A stretch of 64,000 nucleotides of DNA from Pseudomonas alkylphenolica. Its GTDB lineage: Bacteria; Pseudomonadota; Gammaproteobacteria; Pseudomonadales; Pseudomonadaceae. The notes below the pieces were generated by a model. The model saw only the letters and a list, made by a program, of their open reading frames with translations, made no database searches and was not told the DNA's origin. A program made the position numbers and the translations under genes. Below, piece by piece: positions 42,065-51,001 of the stretch (position 1 is its first letter; every line of letters begins with the position of its first letter). The stretch spans positions 124,001 to 188,000 of the forward strand of contig NZ_JADUCM010000006.1 in NCBI RefSeq assembly GCF_016009175.1, in the 5' to 3' direction.

Positions 42065-42143
42065 GAAATGTCCTACAAATAGGTCTGGAACGCGTGCTGA
42101 CAGCGGTCAGGCAGGCATTGATTTACCGAGCCGACAGATTATT

Positions 42144-42161
42144 TGTAAAGATTACGTGACA
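42144..42161 (+). promoter_or_regulatory. TyrR-like box 1 upstream of phhA
   Basis: TGTAAA-GATTAC-GTGACA matches the TyrR/PhhR box TGTAAA-N6-TTTACA at 10 of 12 positions. It lies in the 292-bp region between divergent phhR and phhA. Confidence 0.55.
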
Positions 42162-42213
42162 AAAAGCCGGAAATCGAGCGCCGACACCCCTCGGATTTTC
42201 GGACCCTGACTGA

Positions 42214-42237
42214 TTTCGTAAAATATTCGTTACGAAA
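42214..42237 (+). promoter_or_regulatory. TyrR-like box 2 upstream of phhA
   Basis: TTTCGTAA and TTACGAAA (42214-42221, 42230-42237) are a perfect 8-base inverted repeat with an 8-bp spacer. Read as a TyrR box (CGTAAA-N6-GTTACG) it matches 9 of 12 positions. The centre is about 131 bp before the phhA start. Confidence 0.5.
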
Positions 42238-42356
42238 AAGCCCCGCCAAACCCTGCCAGCCAGACCGCGAAGCGATGCAAAGCCTCGCGCCGCGCGCTAT
42301 TTCTTAAGGCAATCGCTTGTACTCATAACAAGAACGGCCCTCAGCAGGAGAGCAGT

Positions 42357-43145
42357 ATGAAACAGACGCAATACGTGGCTCGCGAGCCCGATGCGCAGGG
42401 TTTAATCGACTACCCGCAGCAGGAACATGCGGTGTGGAATACCCTGATTACCCGCCAACTGAAAGTGATCGAGGGCCGTGCGTGCCAGGAATACCTGGAC
42501 GGCATCGAGCAACTGGGCCTGCCGCACGATCGCATCCCGCAGCTGGGCGAGATCAACAAAGTGCTGGGCGCCACCACCGGCTGGCAAGTCGCCCGGGTTC
42601 CGGCGCTGATTCCGTTCCAGACCTTCTTTGAACTGCTGGCCAGCAAGCGCTTCCCGGTGGCGACGTTCATTCGCACCGAAGAAGAGCTCGACTACCTGCA
42701 AGAGCCAGACATCTTCCACGAAATCTTCGGCCACTGCCCGCTGCTGACCAACCCCTGGTTCGCCGAGTTCACCCACACCTACGGCAAGCTCGGCCTCAAG
42801 GCCACCAAAGAAGAGCGCGTGTACCTCGCCCGCCTGTACTGGATGACCATCGAGTTCGGCCTGGTCGATACCCCGCAGGGCCGCAAGATCTACGGTGGCG
42901 GCATTCTGTCATCGCCAAAAGAAACTGTTTACAGCCTGTCCGATGAACCTGAGCACCAGGCCTTCGACCCGCTGGAAGCCATGCGCACGCCGTATCGCAT
43001 CGACATCCTGCAGCCGCTGTATTTCGCCCTGCCGAACCTCAAGCGCCTGTTCGACCTGGCCCACGAAGACATCATGGGCATGGTCCACACCGCGATGAAA
43101 ATGGGCCTGCACGCGCCAAAATTCCCACCTAAGGTTGCTGCCTGA
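42357..43145 (+). CDS. phhA: Phenylalanine 4-monooxygenase PhhA
   Basis: A 262-residue tetrahydropterin- and iron-dependent hydroxylase. The iron ligands are visible in FHEIFGHCPLL (two His), with the Glu further on (LYWMTIEFGL). It converts phenylalanine to tyrosine. AGGAG lies 6 bases before the ATG. First gene of phhABC. Confidence 0.95.
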   Translation: MKQTQYVAREPDAQGLIDYPQQEHAVWNTLITRQLKVIEGRACQEYLDGIEQLGLPHDRIPQLGEINKVLGATTGWQVARVPALIPFQTFFELLASKRFPVATFIRTEEELDYLQEPDIFHEIFGHCPLLTNPWFAEFTHTYGKLGLKATKEERVYLARLYWMTIEFGLVDTPQGRKIYGGGILSSPKETVYSLSDEPEHQAFDPLEAMRTPYRIDILQPLYFALPNLKRLFDLAHEDIMGMVHTAMKMGLHAPKFPPKVAA

Positions 43146-43187
43146 GCCACCTTGCAAACCAATAACAAACCACTTGCGGAAAACCTT

Positions 43188-43544
43188 ATGAACGCCTTGA
43201 ACCAAGCCCACTGCGAAGCCTGCCGCGCCGATGCCCCTCAGGTCAGCGACGAAGAACTGCCGGTACTGATCAAGCAGATCCCGGATTGGAACATCGAAGT
43301 CCGTGACGGCATCATGCAGCTGGAAAAAGTCTTCCTGTTCAAAAACTTCAAGCACGCCCTGGCCTTTACCAACGCCGTCGGCGAAATCTCCGAAGCTGAA
43401 GGCCATCACCCTGGCCTGCTGACCGAGTGGGGCAAAGTCACCGTGACCTGGTGGAGCCACTCGATCAAAGGCCTGCACCGCAACGACTTCATCATGGCCG
43501 CGCGCACCGACGAGGTTGCCAGCACCGCCGAAGGCCGCAAGTAA
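43188..43544 (+). CDS. phhB: Pterin-4a-carbinolamine dehydratase PhhB
   Basis: A 118-residue PCD/DCoH protein with the active-site region [23 protein letters not shown]. It recycles the oxidised pterin cofactor of PhhA. The open frame begins 36 bases earlier, but the ATG at 43188 ([15 protein letters not shown]) gives the family length. Its stop codon overlaps the phhC start. Confidence 0.94.
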   Translation: MNALNQAHCEACRADAPQVSDEELPVLIKQIPDWNIEVRDGIMQLEKVFLFKNFKHALAFTNAVGEISEAEGHHPGLLTEWGKVTVTWWSHSIKGLHRNDFIMAARTDEVASTAEGRK

Positions 43545-44737
43545 TGCACTTCGGCGCAATCGGGCGCGTACCTGGCGATCCGATTCTGGGGCTGATGGAG
43601 GCTTATGCCAAAGACAGCAACCCCCAGAAGTTCGACCTGGGTGTCGGCGTGTTCAAGGATGAACAGGGCCTGACGCCGATTCCTGCAGCCGTCAAACATG
43701 CAGAGCAGCGCCTGCTCGACCGGCAAACCAGCAAGAGCTATGTCGGCGGTCACGGCGATGCCGACTTCGGCCGCCTGATCAGCGAACTGGTGCTGGGCAA
43801 TGGCTCACCGCTGCTGGCCGACAAGCGCGTCGGTGCCACCCAGACACCGGGTGGTACCGGGGCATTGCGCCTGGCAGCCGAGTTCATCGCGCACTGCCTG
43901 CCGGGCCGCGGCATCTGGTTGAGCGACCCGACCTGGCCGATCCACGAAACCATCTTCGCCACTGCCGGCCTCAAGGTCAGCCATTACCCCTACGTGGGCA
44001 CAGACAACCGCCTGAACGTCGCCGGCATGCTGGAAGCGCTGGAGGCGGCGCCTGTGGGCGACGTGGTGCTATTGCATGCCTGCTGCCACAACCCGACCGG
44101 GTTCGACCTGTCGCAGAATGACTGGCGCGCAGTGCTGGAGGTGGTGCGTCGCCGACAGTTGCTGCCGCTGATCGACTTCGCCTACCAGGGCTTCGGTGAC
44201 GGCCTGGAAGAAGATGCCTGGGCGGTGCGGTTGTTCGCCAGCGAACTCCCCGAGCTGCTCATCACCAGTTCCTGCTCGAAGAACTTCGGCCTCTACCGTG
44301 ATCGCACCGGCGCGCTGCTGGTGTGCACCCACGACGCCGAAAAGCTGCTGGACGTGCGCAGTCAGCTGGCGCTGCTGGCGCGCAACCTGTGGTCGACGCC
44401 ACCAGACCATGGCGCAGCGGTGGTTGCCGAGATTCTCGGTGATGCCATGCTGAAGAAGCTGTGGAGCGAAGAAGTCGAAGCCATGCGCCAGCGCATTGCC
44501 GAGCTGCGCGTGGGCCTTGTCGAGGCACTGGCGCCGCACGGCCTTAGCGAACGCTTTGCCCACATTGCCGCGCAACGCGGCATGTTCTCCTACACCGGGC
44601 TGTCGCCGGAGCAGGTCAGGCAATTGCGTGAACGTCACAGTGTGTACATGGTCGGTACGGGTCGGGCGAACATCGCCGGTGCCGATGCTGCGCGCCTGGG
44701 CGCACTGGCTGCCGCCATCGCTGACGTCTGCCGCTGA
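43544..44737 (+). CDS. phhC: Aromatic amino acid aminotransferase PhhC
   Basis: A 397-residue class I PLP aminotransferase of the aspartate/tyrosine type: TPGGTGALRLAAEF, HACCHNPTGFDLS, PLP lysine in SSCSKNFGLYRDRTG and substrate-binding Arg near YMVGTGRANIAG. It transaminates tyrosine and phenylalanine. The ATG overlaps the phhB stop codon (TAATG), showing translational coupling; the longer frame to 43427 lies inside phhB. Confidence 0.93.
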   Translation: MHFGAIGRVPGDPILGLMEAYAKDSNPQKFDLGVGVFKDEQGLTPIPAAVKHAEQRLLDRQTSKSYVGGHGDADFGRLISELVLGNGSPLLADKRVGATQTPGGTGALRLAAEFIAHCLPGRGIWLSDPTWPIHETIFATAGLKVSHYPYVGTDNRLNVAGMLEALEAAPVGDVVLLHACCHNPTGFDLSQNDWRAVLEVVRRRQLLPLIDFAYQGFGDGLEEDAWAVRLFASELPELLITSSCSKNFGLYRDRTGALLVCTHDAEKLLDVRSQLALLARNLWSTPPDHGAAVVAEILGDAMLKKLWSEEVEAMRQRIAELRVGLVEALAPHGLSERFAHIAAQRGMFSYTGLSPEQVRQLRERHSVYMVGTGRANIAGADAARLGALAAAIADVCR

Positions 44738-44746
44738 AATCCTCAC

Positions 44747-44780
44747 CCGGCCGGTCGCATTTCGAATGCGGCTCGGCCGG
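44747..44780 (+). terminator. Long hairpin after phhC
   Basis: CCGGCCG (44747-44753) pairs with CGGCCGG (44774-44780), and an inner CGCATT/AATGCG stem closes a TCG loop. It starts 9 bp after the phhC stop. No T-run follows, so it may be an RNA-stabilising or attenuating structure rather than a full terminator. Confidence 0.5.
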
Positions 44781-44901
44781 ATGATGGCCATTAAGCAGGA
44801 AAATTCATACTGTCATCCAGACTCCTGTATCCTGCACTGGCTTTTTATGAGCCATTGCGCGCCTTGCGCAGCCTTTCCACACACTTGCGAGGAACGACGA
44901 G

Positions 44902-45030
44902 ATGCATGAAATCCCGAACTTTCCCTTCCCAAGCCTGACTCCAGAAGAGCAGTCAACTGCCACCCACAGCGCCGAACCAGCCCAGGCTGATCACGACGGC
45001 GACGAAACTCCCAGCGCCGACCAGGAATAA
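44902..45030 (+). CDS. Very small acidic hypothetical protein (42 residues)
   Basis: MHEIPNFPFPSLTPEEQ begins a 42-residue acidic, disordered-looking protein ending DGDETPSADQE. GAGGAACGACGAG precedes the ATG and gives a reasonable ribosome binding site. It lies between phhC and the MFS gene on the same strand. I cannot assign a family. Support is the initiation signal, uninterrupted coding and a plausible Pseudomonas codon pattern. Confidence 0.5.
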   Translation: MHEIPNFPFPSLTPEEQSTATHSAEPAQADHDGDETPSADQE

Positions 45031-45129
45031 CCGCGCACCGATCAGACTGTGTGAAAACGCTTGATGCCGGGACTCCCTCGCCAATACGTTTTCACACTGT
45101 CAAGAAGCCCTCAGCGACGAAAGCCCCTC

Positions 45130-46323
45130 ATGCCCGACTCACCGCGTCCCCTTGCGGTCACCCTGCAAGTCGTCTCCATCGTCCTCTTCACCTTCATCGG
45201 CTACCTGAACATCGGCATCCCTCTGGCCGTTCTGCCCGGTTACGTGCATAACAACCTGGGCTTTGGCGCCGTGGTCGCTGGCCTGGTGATCAGTGTGCAG
45301 TACCTGGCCACCCTGCTCAGCCGGCCTTACGCCAGCCGCATCATCGACAACCTTGGCAGCAAGCGTGCTGTACTTTATGGCCTGGCGGGTTGCGGATTGA
45401 GTGGCGTATTCATGCTGCTTTCTGCCTGGCTTGAGCATGCCCCCTGGCTGTGCCTGGGCAGCTTGCTGGTCGGTCGCCTGATCCTCGGCAGCGCCGAAAG
45501 CCTGGTAGGTTCCGGTTCGATTGGCTGGGGCATTGGCCGAGTGGGCGCGCAACACACCGCCAAGGTGATCTCCTGGAACGGCATTGCCAGCTACGGCGCG
45601 CTGGCGATTGGCGCACCGCTGGGCGTAGTGCTGGTGCAACAGTTCGGCTTGTGGAGCATGGGTGCAAGCATCGTCGCCCTGTGCCTGCTGGGCCTGGCAC
45701 TGGCCTGGCCCAAAACGGCTGCCCCCATTGTCGCCGGCGAACGCTTGCCGTTCATGCATGTACTCGGGCGTGTATTTGGCCATGGTGCCGGCCTGGCGCT
45801 GGGCTCGATCGGCTTCGGCACCATCGCCACGTTCATTACCCTGTACTACGCCAGCCATGCCTGGAACAACGCGGCACTGTGCCTGAGCCTGTTCGGCGCC
45901 TGCTTTATCGGCGCACGCCTGCTGTTCGGCAACCTGATCAACCGTATCGGCGGTTATCGCGTCGCCATCGCCTGCCTGTCAGTGGAGACCGCCGGCTTGC
46001 TGCTGCTCTGGCTGGCACCGTCCGCCGAACTGGCGCTGGCAGGGGCCGCACTCAGTGGCTTCGGTTTTTCACTGGTGTTTCCGGCCCTCGGTGTAGAGGC
46101 GGTGAACCTGGTGCCCGCCTCCAATCGTGGCGCCGCCGTGGGAGCCTACTCGTTGTTCATCGACCTGTCCCTGGGGATCACCGGACCACTGGCCGGTGCG
46201 ATTGCTGCCGGTTTCGGCTTCGGCTCGATTTTCCTGTTCGCAGCGATTGCAGCCCTGTGCGGCCTGCTGCTGAGCCTGTACCTGTATCGCCAGGCACGGC
46301 TGCACCCTCGGCCGCGCGAGTAG
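45130..46323 (+). CDS. MFS transporter (YhhS-like)
   Basis: A 397-residue major facilitator with twelve predicted helices. Motifs: [19 protein letters not shown] (motif A-like loop), [20 protein letters not shown] and a late [15 protein letters not shown]. The pattern matches the YhhS/arabinose-efflux-like family, often annotated as drug or metabolite exporters; the substrate is unknown. The ATG at 45130 ([14 protein letters not shown]) is preferred to an upstream in-frame ATG at 45061. Confidence 0.85.
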   Translation: MPDSPRPLAVTLQVVSIVLFTFIGYLNIGIPLAVLPGYVHNNLGFGAVVAGLVISVQYLATLLSRPYASRIIDNLGSKRAVLYGLAGCGLSGVFMLLSAWLEHAPWLCLGSLLVGRLILGSAESLVGSGSIGWGIGRVGAQHTAKVISWNGIASYGALAIGAPLGVVLVQQFGLWSMGASIVALCLLGLALAWPKTAAPIVAGERLPFMHVLGRVFGHGAGLALGSIGFGTIATFITLYYASHAWNNAALCLSLFGACFIGARLLFGNLINRIGGYRVAIACLSVETAGLLLLWLAPSAELALAGAALSGFGFSLVFPALGVEAVNLVPASNRGAAVGAYSLFIDLSLGITGPLAGAIAAGFGFGSIFLFAAIAALCGLLLSLYLYRQARLHPRPRE

Positions 46324-46325
46324 CC

Positions 46326-46739
46326 CTAGTACTCGATCTTGCCACGCCCGGCCTTGATCGCCCCGCGCTTGCTCTTGGTGTCCAGGCGCCGGGTTTTCGA
46401 GCCCAGGGTCGGTCGCGTCGGGCGACGCGCCTTCTCTACCTTTACCGCCGACACAATCAGCTCGCGCAGACGCTCCAGTGCATCGGCGCGATTCTGTTCC
46501 TGAGTACGGTATTGCTGGGCCTTGATGACGATCACACCGTCACGGGTAATGCGGCTGTCGCGCAGGGCCAGCAAGCGTTCCTTGTAGAACGGCGGCAACG
46601 AGGAAGCCTGGCTGTCAAAACGCAGGTGCATGGCACTGGAGACCTTGTTGACGTTCTGTCCGCCGGCACCTTGGGCGCGAATGGCATTCAGCTCGATCTC
46701 CTGGTCGGGAATCTGCACGGTATTGGAAATGATCAACAT
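46326..46739 (-). CDS. arfB: Ribosome-rescue peptidyl-tRNA hydrolase ArfB (YaeJ)
   Basis: A 137-residue release-factor-like protein with the catalytic GGQ motif ([20 protein letters not shown]) and the basic C-terminal tail that enters the empty mRNA channel ([20 protein letters not shown]). It rescues ribosomes stalled on non-stop messages. It is convergent with the MFS gene, with 2 bp between stop codons. Confidence 0.94.
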   Translation of the reverse strand: MLIISNTVQIPDQEIELNAIRAQGAGGQNVNKVSSAMHLRFDSQASSLPPFYKERLLALRDSRITRDGVIVIKAQQYRTQEQNRADALERLRELIVSAVKVEKARRPTRPTLGSKTRRLDTKSKRGAIKAGRGKIEY

Positions 46740-46780
46740 GGGTCACGGGCCTGATAAGGCCTTGAGGATACCGCAAAAAC

Positions 46781-46810
46781 AAAAAGCCCGGCGCACAGGC
46801 CGGGCTTTCT
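46781..46810 (-). terminator. Terminator after the AroP-type permease
   Basis: AAAAAGCCCGGC, loop GCACA and GGCCGGGCTTT form a stem. On the reverse strand the stem is followed by a T-run (TTTTTGTTTTTG). It lies 17 bp past the permease stop codon and before arfB. Confidence 0.85.
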
Positions 46811-46826
46811 GGTCAAAGGCTGCGCG

Positions 46827-48248
46827 TTACTTGGTTGCCGCAGCCTCTGGCTTTTTGATGCGACGGGCGTGGCGATTGCCCTTGAGGCCGTAGCAGGCAA
46901 ACATCACCAGCAGCCACACCGGAATCGCGTACACCGACATCTGGATACCCGGGATCATCAGCATGATGCCCAGGATCAGCACCACGAACGCCAGGCAAAT
47001 GTAGTTGCCGTAGGGGTACCACAGCGCCTTGAACAGCGGCTTCTGGCCGGTCTTGTCCATGTGCTGGCGGAACTTCAGGTGCGAGTAGCTGATCATCGCC
47101 CAGTTGATTACCAGCGCCGCAACCACCAGCGACATCAGCAGCTCCAGCGCATGATGCGGCATGAAGTAGTTGAGCAGCACCGCCACCAGGGTCACGGCGG
47201 CCGACGCCAGGATCGAACGTACCGGTACACCGCGCTTGTCGATCTTCGCCAGACCCGCCGGCGCATCGCCTTGCTCGGCCATGCCGTAGAGCATACGGGC
47301 GTTGCAGTAGGTGCCGCTGTTGTACACCGACAGCGCCGCCGTCAGCACCACGAAGTTGAGGATATGCGCCGCCACATCGCTACCCAGCAGCGAGAACACC
47401 TGAACGAACGGGCTTGCGCCATAGGTGCCGCCCGAGGCGTCAAGGCTGCTCACCAGGCTGTCCCACGGGGTCAGCGACAGCAGCACGACCAGGGCGCCGA
47501 TGTAGAAAATCAGGATACGGTAGATCACCTGGTTGATCGCTTTCGGGATCACGGTCTTCGGCTTGTCTGCTTCAGCGGCGGTGAAACCGAGCATTTCCAG
47601 GCCGCCAAAGGAAAACATGATGATCGCCAGTGCCATGACCAGGCCGCTCACCCCGTTCGGGAAGAAGCCACCATGCTCCCACAGGTTGCTGACCGAAGCC
47701 TGCGGGCCACCGCTGCCGCTGACCAGCAGGTAGCTGCCCAGGGCAATCATGCCGACGATGGCCAGCACCTTGATGATCGCAAACCAGAACTCAGCCTCGC
47801 CGAACACCTTGACGTTGGCCAGGTTGATCGCGTTGATCAGGATGAAGAAAGCCGCTGCCGATGCCCAGGTCGGAATCTCCGGCCACCAGTAGTGCACGTA
47901 CTTGCCGACAGCCGTCAGCTCCGACATGCCCACCAGGATGTACAGCACCCAGCAGTTCCAGCCGGACAGGAAACCTGCGAAACCACCCCAATATTTGTGG
48001 GCAAAGTGACTGAACGAACCGGCCACCGGCTCTTCGACGATCATTTCGCCCAGCTGGCGCATGATCATGAAGGCGATGAAGCCACAGATCGCATAACCCA
48101 GAATCATCGACGGACCCGCCGATTTCATCACGCCGGCCGAGCCCAGGAACAGGCCGGTACCAATTGCACCGCCCAGGGCTATCAACTGGATATGGCGATT
48201 TTTCAGGCCGCGTTTCAGCTCGCCTGAATGCGTGTTTTGTCCACTCAT
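46827..48248 (-). CDS. aroP: Aromatic amino acid permease (AroP-type, APC family)
   Basis: A 473-residue amino acid/proton symporter with twelve predicted helices. Family signatures: ELKRGLKNRHIQLIALGGAI, GTGLFLGSAGVMKSAGPSMI and MFSFGGLEMLGFTAAEADKP. It most resembles AroP/PheP. Proximity to the phh genes and a TyrR-like box upstream support aromatic amino acids as substrate, though sequence alone cannot exclude another amino acid. AGGTGA precedes the ATG at 48248; the longer frame to 48296 adds 16 residues. Confidence 0.85.
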   Translation of the reverse strand: MSGQNTHSGELKRGLKNRHIQLIALGGAIGTGLFLGSAGVMKSAGPSMILGYAICGFIAFMIMRQLGEMIVEEPVAGSFSHFAHKYWGGFAGFLSGWNCWVLYILVGMSELTAVGKYVHYWWPEIPTWASAAAFFILINAINLANVKVFGEAEFWFAIIKVLAIVGMIALGSYLLVSGSGGPQASVSNLWEHGGFFPNGVSGLVMALAIIMFSFGGLEMLGFTAAEADKPKTVIPKAINQVIYRILIFYIGALVVLLSLTPWDSLVSSLDASGGTYGASPFVQVFSLLGSDVAAHILNFVVLTAALSVYNSGTYCNARMLYGMAEQGDAPAGLAKIDKRGVPVRSILASAAVTLVAVLLNYFMPHHALELLMSLVVAALVINWAMISYSHLKFRQHMDKTGQKPLFKALWYPYGNYICLAFVVLILGIMLMIPGIQMSVYAIPVWLLVMFACYGLKGNRHARRIKKPEAAATK

Positions 48249-48832
48249 GAACGAAGTCACCTGCGTTGTTTTTATCTGTGACGGGATCGGACCCACCGCG
48301 CTCGTGGCGCAGCGGAATTAACAAGGTGGTTACCTTGAGGATCTTGGACAACTGCTGCCCTTCCAGGGCAAAAGCCGTGGGGAAATCAGCCGGGTGTCAG
48401 CAAGAGTGCGCGGTACGCATTGGGGTCACAGGTAAAACGCGGCGCATTGTATACCCCTGCTGACGCGCAGGGGTCAACACGTTGCGTAAATGTCCGACGA
48501 CAAAACGCAGCGTTCCTGAGGAAAGAATGAAGCCTGGGGAGGTAATCGGCGTACATGGCGCCTCCATTTGTTCTTATTGAATGCCCGGCTCTCCGGCCCG
48601 GCTTTGCACTCGGCAATGCGCACATATCACCGCCCCGGGGACCGGCGAGCAAGCACTTGACGTGCGCGTAAATGCTGGCGCCGCAGGTTTTGCGGCAAGT
48701 TCTGTTTACAGTGGCGGCGGACTGCGTAAACATCCATGCAGGGCGGGTATTTTTGTAAGGATTTATTTACAAGGCGGTCTGAAAACTTTCCACGGTGCGC
48801 ACTACCGTTCGTAAGACAATGTTTTTTCAGGC
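48249..48832. other. Long gene-free leader region upstream of the AroP-type gene, with a TyrR-like box
   Basis: About 580 bp without a supportable gene. It contains a TyrR/PhhR-like box TGTAAG-GATTTA-TTTACA at 48754-48771 (11 of 12 positions) and a perfect hairpin ACCCCTGC/GCAGGGGT at 48453-48474 with a 6-base loop. GGAGG/CCTCC is also repeated in inverse near 48540-48567. The region is long for a plain promoter and may encode a leader or small RNA, which I cannot confirm. Confidence 0.45.
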
Positions 48833-48863
48833 AAAAAAAAGCCAACCCGAAGGTTGGCTTTTT
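48833..48863 (-). terminator. Terminator of rluB
   Basis: AAAAAAAAGCCAACC, loop CGAA and GGTTGGCTTTTT form a stem with T-runs on both strands, 20 bp past the rluB stop codon. Confidence 0.9.
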
Positions 48864-48882
48864 AACCGGACCGCAGAACCGC

Positions 48883-50058
48883 TTACGGGCGAGGCTTGTT
48901 GCGTGTGCTGCCCGGACGCTTGGGCGCCGGCTTGTCACGCTTGTTCATCTCGCTAGGACGCTCGGCGACGGTGCTACGACCACGCCCGGCATCTTTGCGC
49001 GGCGCTTCGCCACGTGGCTGGCGCGCAGGACGCTCGCCCTCACCACCACGCGGTTGACGCGCTGGACGCTCGGTTTCGCCGCCACGTGGCTGACGCGCCG
49101 GACGCTCGGCTTCACCACCGCGCGGCTGACGTGCCGGGCGCTCGCCTGCCGCAGCAGCGTCCTGCGCCGGACGCAGAGTACGCACACGCTCGCCACGGCC
49201 CATAGGACGGGTGGATTTACGCTGCAAGCGCTCCAGCTTGTCCTTGGACTTGTGGTTCAGGGTCGGCATCGCCACCGGCGTCAGACCGACTTCAGCCGCC
49301 AGGATATCCACTTCCTGCTGGCTCATTTCGCGCCAGCGGCCCATCGGCAGGTCGGAGTTCAGGAACACCGGACCGAAACGCACGCGCTTCAGACGGCTGA
49401 CCACCAGGCCCTGGGATTCCCACAGGCGACGTACTTCACGGTTACGACCTTCCATTACCACGCAGTGGTACCAGTGGTTGAAACCTTCACCGCCAGGCGC
49501 TTCCTGGATGTCGGTGAAACGCGCCGGGCCGTCTTCAAGGACAACACCGGCCTTGAGGCGGGCAATCATGTCTTCGTCGACTTCGCCGCGTACCCGTACC
49601 GCGTATTCGCGGTCCATCTCATAGGAAGGGTGCATCAGGCGGTTGGCCAGCTCACCGTCGGTGGTAAACATCAGCAAACCGGTGGTGTTGATGTCCAGGC
49701 GCCCGATGTTGATCCAGCGGCCTTCTTTCGGCCGTGGCAGGCGGTCAAACACGGTCGGACGGCCTTCCGGGTCGTCACGGGTGCAGATCTCGCCGTCGGG
49801 TTTGTTGTACATGATCACCCGGCGCACGGTCTCGGCAGACTCTTCACGCTTGATCAGGCGGCCATCGACCGAAATGGCGTCATGCAGGTCGACACGCTGG
49901 CCGAGGGTAGCGTCCTTGCCGTTGACCTTGATGCGGCCCTGGCTGATCCAGGCCTCAACGTCACGACGCGAGCCCACGCCGATACGCGCGAGAACTTTTT
50001 GCAGTTTCTCGCCTGATGGCGGCAACGGTTGGGTTTCTTGCAGGTCTTTATCACTCAT
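48883..50058 (-). CDS. rluB: 23S rRNA pseudouridine2605 synthase RluB
   Basis: A 391-residue pseudouridine synthase. An S4 RNA-binding domain (LQKVLARIGVGSRRDVEAWI) is followed by the RsuA-family catalytic domain with the Asp in GRLDINTTGLLMFTTDG and MEGRNREVRRLWESQG. After about residue 280 comes a long basic, disordered tail with four 12-residue repeats (ERPARQPRGGE). The ATG at 50058 (MSDKDLQET) is preceded by GGAGGTGCCCAG; the longer frame adds 31 non-conserved residues. It is 149 bp downstream of scpB. Confidence 0.92.
   Translation of the reverse strand: MSDKDLQETQPLPPSGEKLQKVLARIGVGSRRDVEAWISQGRIKVNGKDATLGQRVDLHDAISVDGRLIKREESAETVRRVIMYNKPDGEICTRDDPEGRPTVFDRLPRPKEGRWINIGRLDINTTGLLMFTTDGELANRLMHPSYEMDREYAVRVRGEVDEDMIARLKAGVVLEDGPARFTDIQEAPGGEGFNHWYHCVVMEGRNREVRRLWESQGLVVSRLKRVRFGPVFLNSDLPMGRWREMSQQEVDILAAEVGLTPVAMPTLNHKSKDKLERLQRKSTRPMGRGERVRTLRPAQDAAAAGERPARQPRGGEAERPARQPRGGETERPARQPRGGEGERPARQPRGEAPRKDAGRGRSTVAERPSEMNKRDKPAPKRPGSTRNKPRP
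49004..49147 (-). repeat. Four 36-bp tandem repeats in the rluB tail
   Basis: Four successive units encode (G/A/T)ERPARQPRGG(E), 12 residues each. DNA copies differ mainly at third positions, so the tract is old but still prone to slippage or recombination. Confidence 0.8.
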
Positions 50059-50207
50059 CTGGGCACCTCCCGGTGTAAGAATTGAATACTGATTGGGCGA
50101 ACTTGCGCCAAAAAGGTCGCGAATCATACGCTGATCACGCCTGAAGCGCACCTGAGACTAGCTGAAATTCTTGTGGCCGCCGGGTAAATCCGCCCGAAGG
50201 GTACTGA

Positions 50208-50987
50208 TTACTGACGTGGCGACTCGGGCTCGGGCTCAACATCCAGCACTTCGGCGTCGTCGACCGCAGGCGATGCGTCGAGCAAGTCGTCAAAGTCGGT
50301 CTTGAGGCCCTCCTCCATGGAATCAAGCTCGACCAGCAAGGTACGGAAGCTGGTTTCTTCCCGAGGCTCTGCGGGTTCGGCACTTTCATCGGCAAGCGCC
50401 TGAAGGTGAGCCGGCACCGGCGCATCATCGAGTTCCAGCACAGGCTCCGGTTCCATCTCGCGCAAGTCGGCCAGGGCCGGCAGGTCGTCGAGGTTCTTCA
50501 GGTTGAAATGATCGAGAAACGCCTTGGTGGTAGCGAACATCGCCGGTTTACCCGGCACTTCGCGGTAGCCGACGATGCGAATCCACTCGCGCTCCAGCAA
50601 GGTCTTGATGATGTTGCTGTTCACCGCCACGCCCCGAACGTCTTCGATCTCGCCACGGGTAATCGGCTGGCGATAGGCGATCAAGGCCATGGTTTCGAGC
50701 AGCGCCCGCGAGTAACGCTGCGGCCGTTCTTCCCACAGTCGCCCTACCCAGGGGGCGTAATCTTCGCGAATTTGCAGGCGATAGCCCGAGGCGACCTCCT
50801 TGAGCTCGAAGGCCCGGCCGTTGCACGACTTGCGCAACACCTCGAGGGCTTTCTTGAACACGGCAGGTTCAGGCCGCTCGGCCTCTTCGAAAAGCTCGAA
50901 CAGGCGCTCCAGCGATTGCGGCTTTCCGCTGGCCAGCAAAAAGGCTTCAAGCAAGGGCGCCAGGTCGCGCGGATCAGTCAGGTTCAT
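50208..50987 (-). CDS. scpB: Segregation and condensation protein ScpB
   Basis: A 259-residue kleisin-partner protein with two winged-helix domains (LAPLLEAFLLASGKPQSLER; ETMALIAYRQPITRGEIEDV) and an acidic disordered C-terminus (LDVEPEPESPRQ). It binds ScpA in the SMC condensin complex. The ATG at 50987 gives the family start MNLTDPRDLAPLLEA. A GTG at 51005 overlapping the scpA stop (GTGA) is an alternative and would mean tight coupling. Confidence 0.92.
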   Translation of the reverse strand: MNLTDPRDLAPLLEAFLLASGKPQSLERLFELFEEAERPEPAVFKKALEVLRKSCNGRAFELKEVASGYRLQIREDYAPWVGRLWEERPQRYSRALLETMALIAYRQPITRGEIEDVRGVAVNSNIIKTLLEREWIRIVGYREVPGKPAMFATTKAFLDHFNLKNLDDLPALADLREMEPEPVLELDDAPVPAHLQALADESAEPAEPREETSFRTLLVELDSMEEGLKTDFDDLLDASPAVDDAEVLDVEPEPESPRQ

Positions 50988-51001
50988 GGCGTTGCTCGTT
51001 G

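Noticed and set aside
42238-42356. Sigma-54 promoter for phhA
   Set aside because: The best candidate near 42307 (AGGCAATCGCTTGT) has GG and GT instead of GG-N10-GC and lacks the TTGC block.
48883-49150. CRISPR-like array suggested by regular repeats at 49004-49147
   Set aside because: The repeats are contiguous 36-bp codon-based units in frame in rluB, without spacers.
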